This document shows positions 62,863 to 64,000 of a stretch of DNA of 64,000 bases, in pieces. The stretch spans positions 1-64,000 of the forward strand of contig LFMX01000022.1 of assembly GCA_001184405.1 (NCBI GenBank). Direction: 5' to 3'. The number at the start of each line of letters is the position of its first letter. The stretch's first letter is position 1. Under the pieces are notes generated by a model that saw only the letters and a program-made list of their open reading frames with translations, had not been told where the DNA came from and made no database searches. Origin of the DNA: Candidatus Burkholderia humilis. GTDB lineage: Bacteria > Pseudomonadota > Gammaproteobacteria > Burkholderiales > Burkholderiaceae. The translations under genes were made by a program, and so were the position numbers.

Positions 62863-63578
62863 GCGAAGTCCGCTTCGCCTGTCTGCATCAACGTGGCGCG
62901 CGTGTTGTTATCAACCACCGGCTTCCAGTCGATACTGTCGATCTTTGGATAACCCTTCTTCCAATAGCCCGCGAACTTCTTCACCTTCAGATCATCCGTC
63001 TGCTTCTATTCGACGAATTCGAACGGACCCGTGCCGACCGGATGAGACGCGATGTCCTTGCCGTACTTCCTCAATGCCGTCGGCGAGATCATTACCGCCG
63101 AAGGATGCGCAAGCACGTTGATGAACGCCGCGAACGGAATCTTCAGCGTGATCTTCACGGTGTAGGGATCGACCACTTCAGTCTTGTCGATCTTGTTGAA
63201 GAGGTTGTAGCGCTTGAGCTTGTTGTTCGGATCGGTGACGCGATCGAACACGGCTTTTACGGCGTCCGCGTTGAAGTCTGTGCCGTCGTGGAACTTGACG
63301 TCCTTGCGCAGATGAATCGTGTAGACCTTCGCGTCGGGGCTCGCTTCGTAGCTCGTGGCAAGAACGTTTTGAATCTTCATGTCCTTGTCGAAGCCGAACA
63401 GTCCCTGATAGAACGACTTGACCACCGCTTGCGAAAGCGTGTCGTTGGCGTCGTACGGGTCCATCGTCGTGAAGGTCGAGGTGACCGCCATCACGGCAGT
63501 CGTTTCGGCATGCGCAAGCGCGCTCAAAGCAGTGAACGCGCTTGCGACGATGATCGAGCGCAGTTTGAAAGACGGCAT
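62863..63578 (-). pseudogene. gsiB: Peptide/glutathione ABC binding protein GsiB, amber and 3' deletion
   Basis: AGGAG precedes [20 protein letters not shown], a signal peptide cleaved after AHA. The SBP_bac_5 fold follows: [40 protein letters not shown] and [23 protein letters not shown] at 63006-63008 interrupts [19 protein letters not shown] (Trp expected). Family sequence continues to [12 protein letters not shown] and stops at about 62863, where the GsiD fragment begins. About half the protein is gone. Confidence 0.92.
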
Positions 63579-63610
63579 CGTTAGACTCCTTCGTTTGACG
63601 TTTTGAGTAT

Positions 63611-64000
63611 TCAATATGCGCCGCCGACATGATGCTCGGCAACGTAATGATCCGGTCTTACGGCTACAAGTTTCGCGACGACGGGTTCATCGCCGAGCTT
63701 GCGTATCGGGCTGGGAATTTCGTCGGCGACGAGCATGCGCTTGGCATGACGGCGCGACGGGTCAGCCACCGGCACCGCGCCCATCAGCTTTCTCGTGTAC
63801 GGATGCCGCGGCGCTTCGAACACGGACGCGCGCGGCCCGATCTCGACGATCTGACCGAGATACATCACCGCCACGCGATGACTCACGCGCTCGACCACGG
63901 CCATATCGTGCGAAATGAACAAATACGCCACGCCCAGTTCGCGCTGCAAATCCAGCATCAGATCACGAGACGCAGCAACGAGCGTCCCGTCGTCGACTTT
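63611..64000 (-). pseudogene. gsiA: Peptide ABC transporter ATPase GsiA, internal deletion, 5' end outside window
   Basis: At the window edge the minus strand reads [17 protein letters not shown] sequence (Walker A end: [12 protein letters not shown] at 64000-63962). It passes, out of frame, straight into [20 protein letters not shown] (H-loop region) and [39 protein letters not shown]. The Q-loop, signature and Walker B regions that should lie between are missing. The C-terminal oligopeptide-binding tail ends at 63611. Confidence 0.87.

Overview
The window is high-GC DNA from a beta-proteobacterium of the Burkholderiaceae, most like Burkholderia, Paraburkholderia or Caballeronia. The evidence is the gene content: a 2-methylcitrate operon with acnD/prpF, reductive pyrimidine catabolism genes, an HPF-like small protein, DUF3022/DUF2934/DUF4148-type small proteins and a GsiABCD-peptidase operon. 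The genome is eroding. I count roughly 50 broken genes and about 25 that look intact. Lesions are 1-2 nt frameshifts, in-frame nonsense codons (mostly TAG where the family has Trp or Gln), short slippage or template-switch events, and larger deletions that join neighbouring genes. No insertion sequence, tRNA, rRNA or CRISPR array was seen. This state fits a recently host-restricted lineage such as a plant symbiont; that lifestyle is an inference.

Layout. 0-4.2 kb: 3' part of DNA polymerase II (polB), a PIG-L-like protein without its metal motif, a dead outer-membrane barrel and a small gene. 4.3-12.4 kb: the prp locus, where prpF and prpC are intact but acnD, prpB and the sigma-54 activator prpR are frameshifted. 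Two tandem inverted repeats lie between prpB and prpR. 12.4-19.3 kb: small genes, then broken nhaR-like, terC, subtilase, Na+/H+ antiporter and GH15 genes. 19.3-25.3 kb: an AT-rich gap, an overlapping cassette of three unrecognised genes, then decayed isochorismatase, porin, MFS and hydantoinase A/B genes. 25.6-32.1 kb: dead DUF2934 and KefB genes, a nitrile hydratase cluster with only the beta subunit intact, a GNAT gene, a cupin, and decayed alpha/beta-hydrolase and M14 peptidase genes.

32.2-48.0 kb: an acyl-CoA dehydrogenase and a MazG-like hydrolase (intact), a dead NDH-2-like oxidoreductase, fragments of a ketopantoate reductase and an ABC binding protein, a dead MocR regulator diverging from a dead omega-aminotransferase, remains of an efflux operon, an intact AhpD-like protein, dead slipin/NfeD genes, YjbQ, and an intact aspartate carbamoyltransferase with an N-terminal HTH-like extension. 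48.1-56.2 kb: the reductive pyrimidine pathway (hydA, NCS1 permease, preA, preT, ureidopropionase, TetR), with only preA intact. 56.3-64 kb: a dead DUF4148 gene, hutC (dead) with hutH (intact), a dead GNAT gene, crcB (intact), and a peptide uptake/peptidase operon (gsiA, gsiB, gsiD, P1 peptidase, dppA) in which every visible gene is broken.

Catabolic routes, transport and regulation have decayed most, usually leaving one or two enzymes of a pathway readable. The intact genes are mainly small proteins and general enzymes. Frame calls for broken genes were made by joining frames that carry family-typical sequence; exact lesion positions are good to about 10-20 bases unless a stop codon is named.
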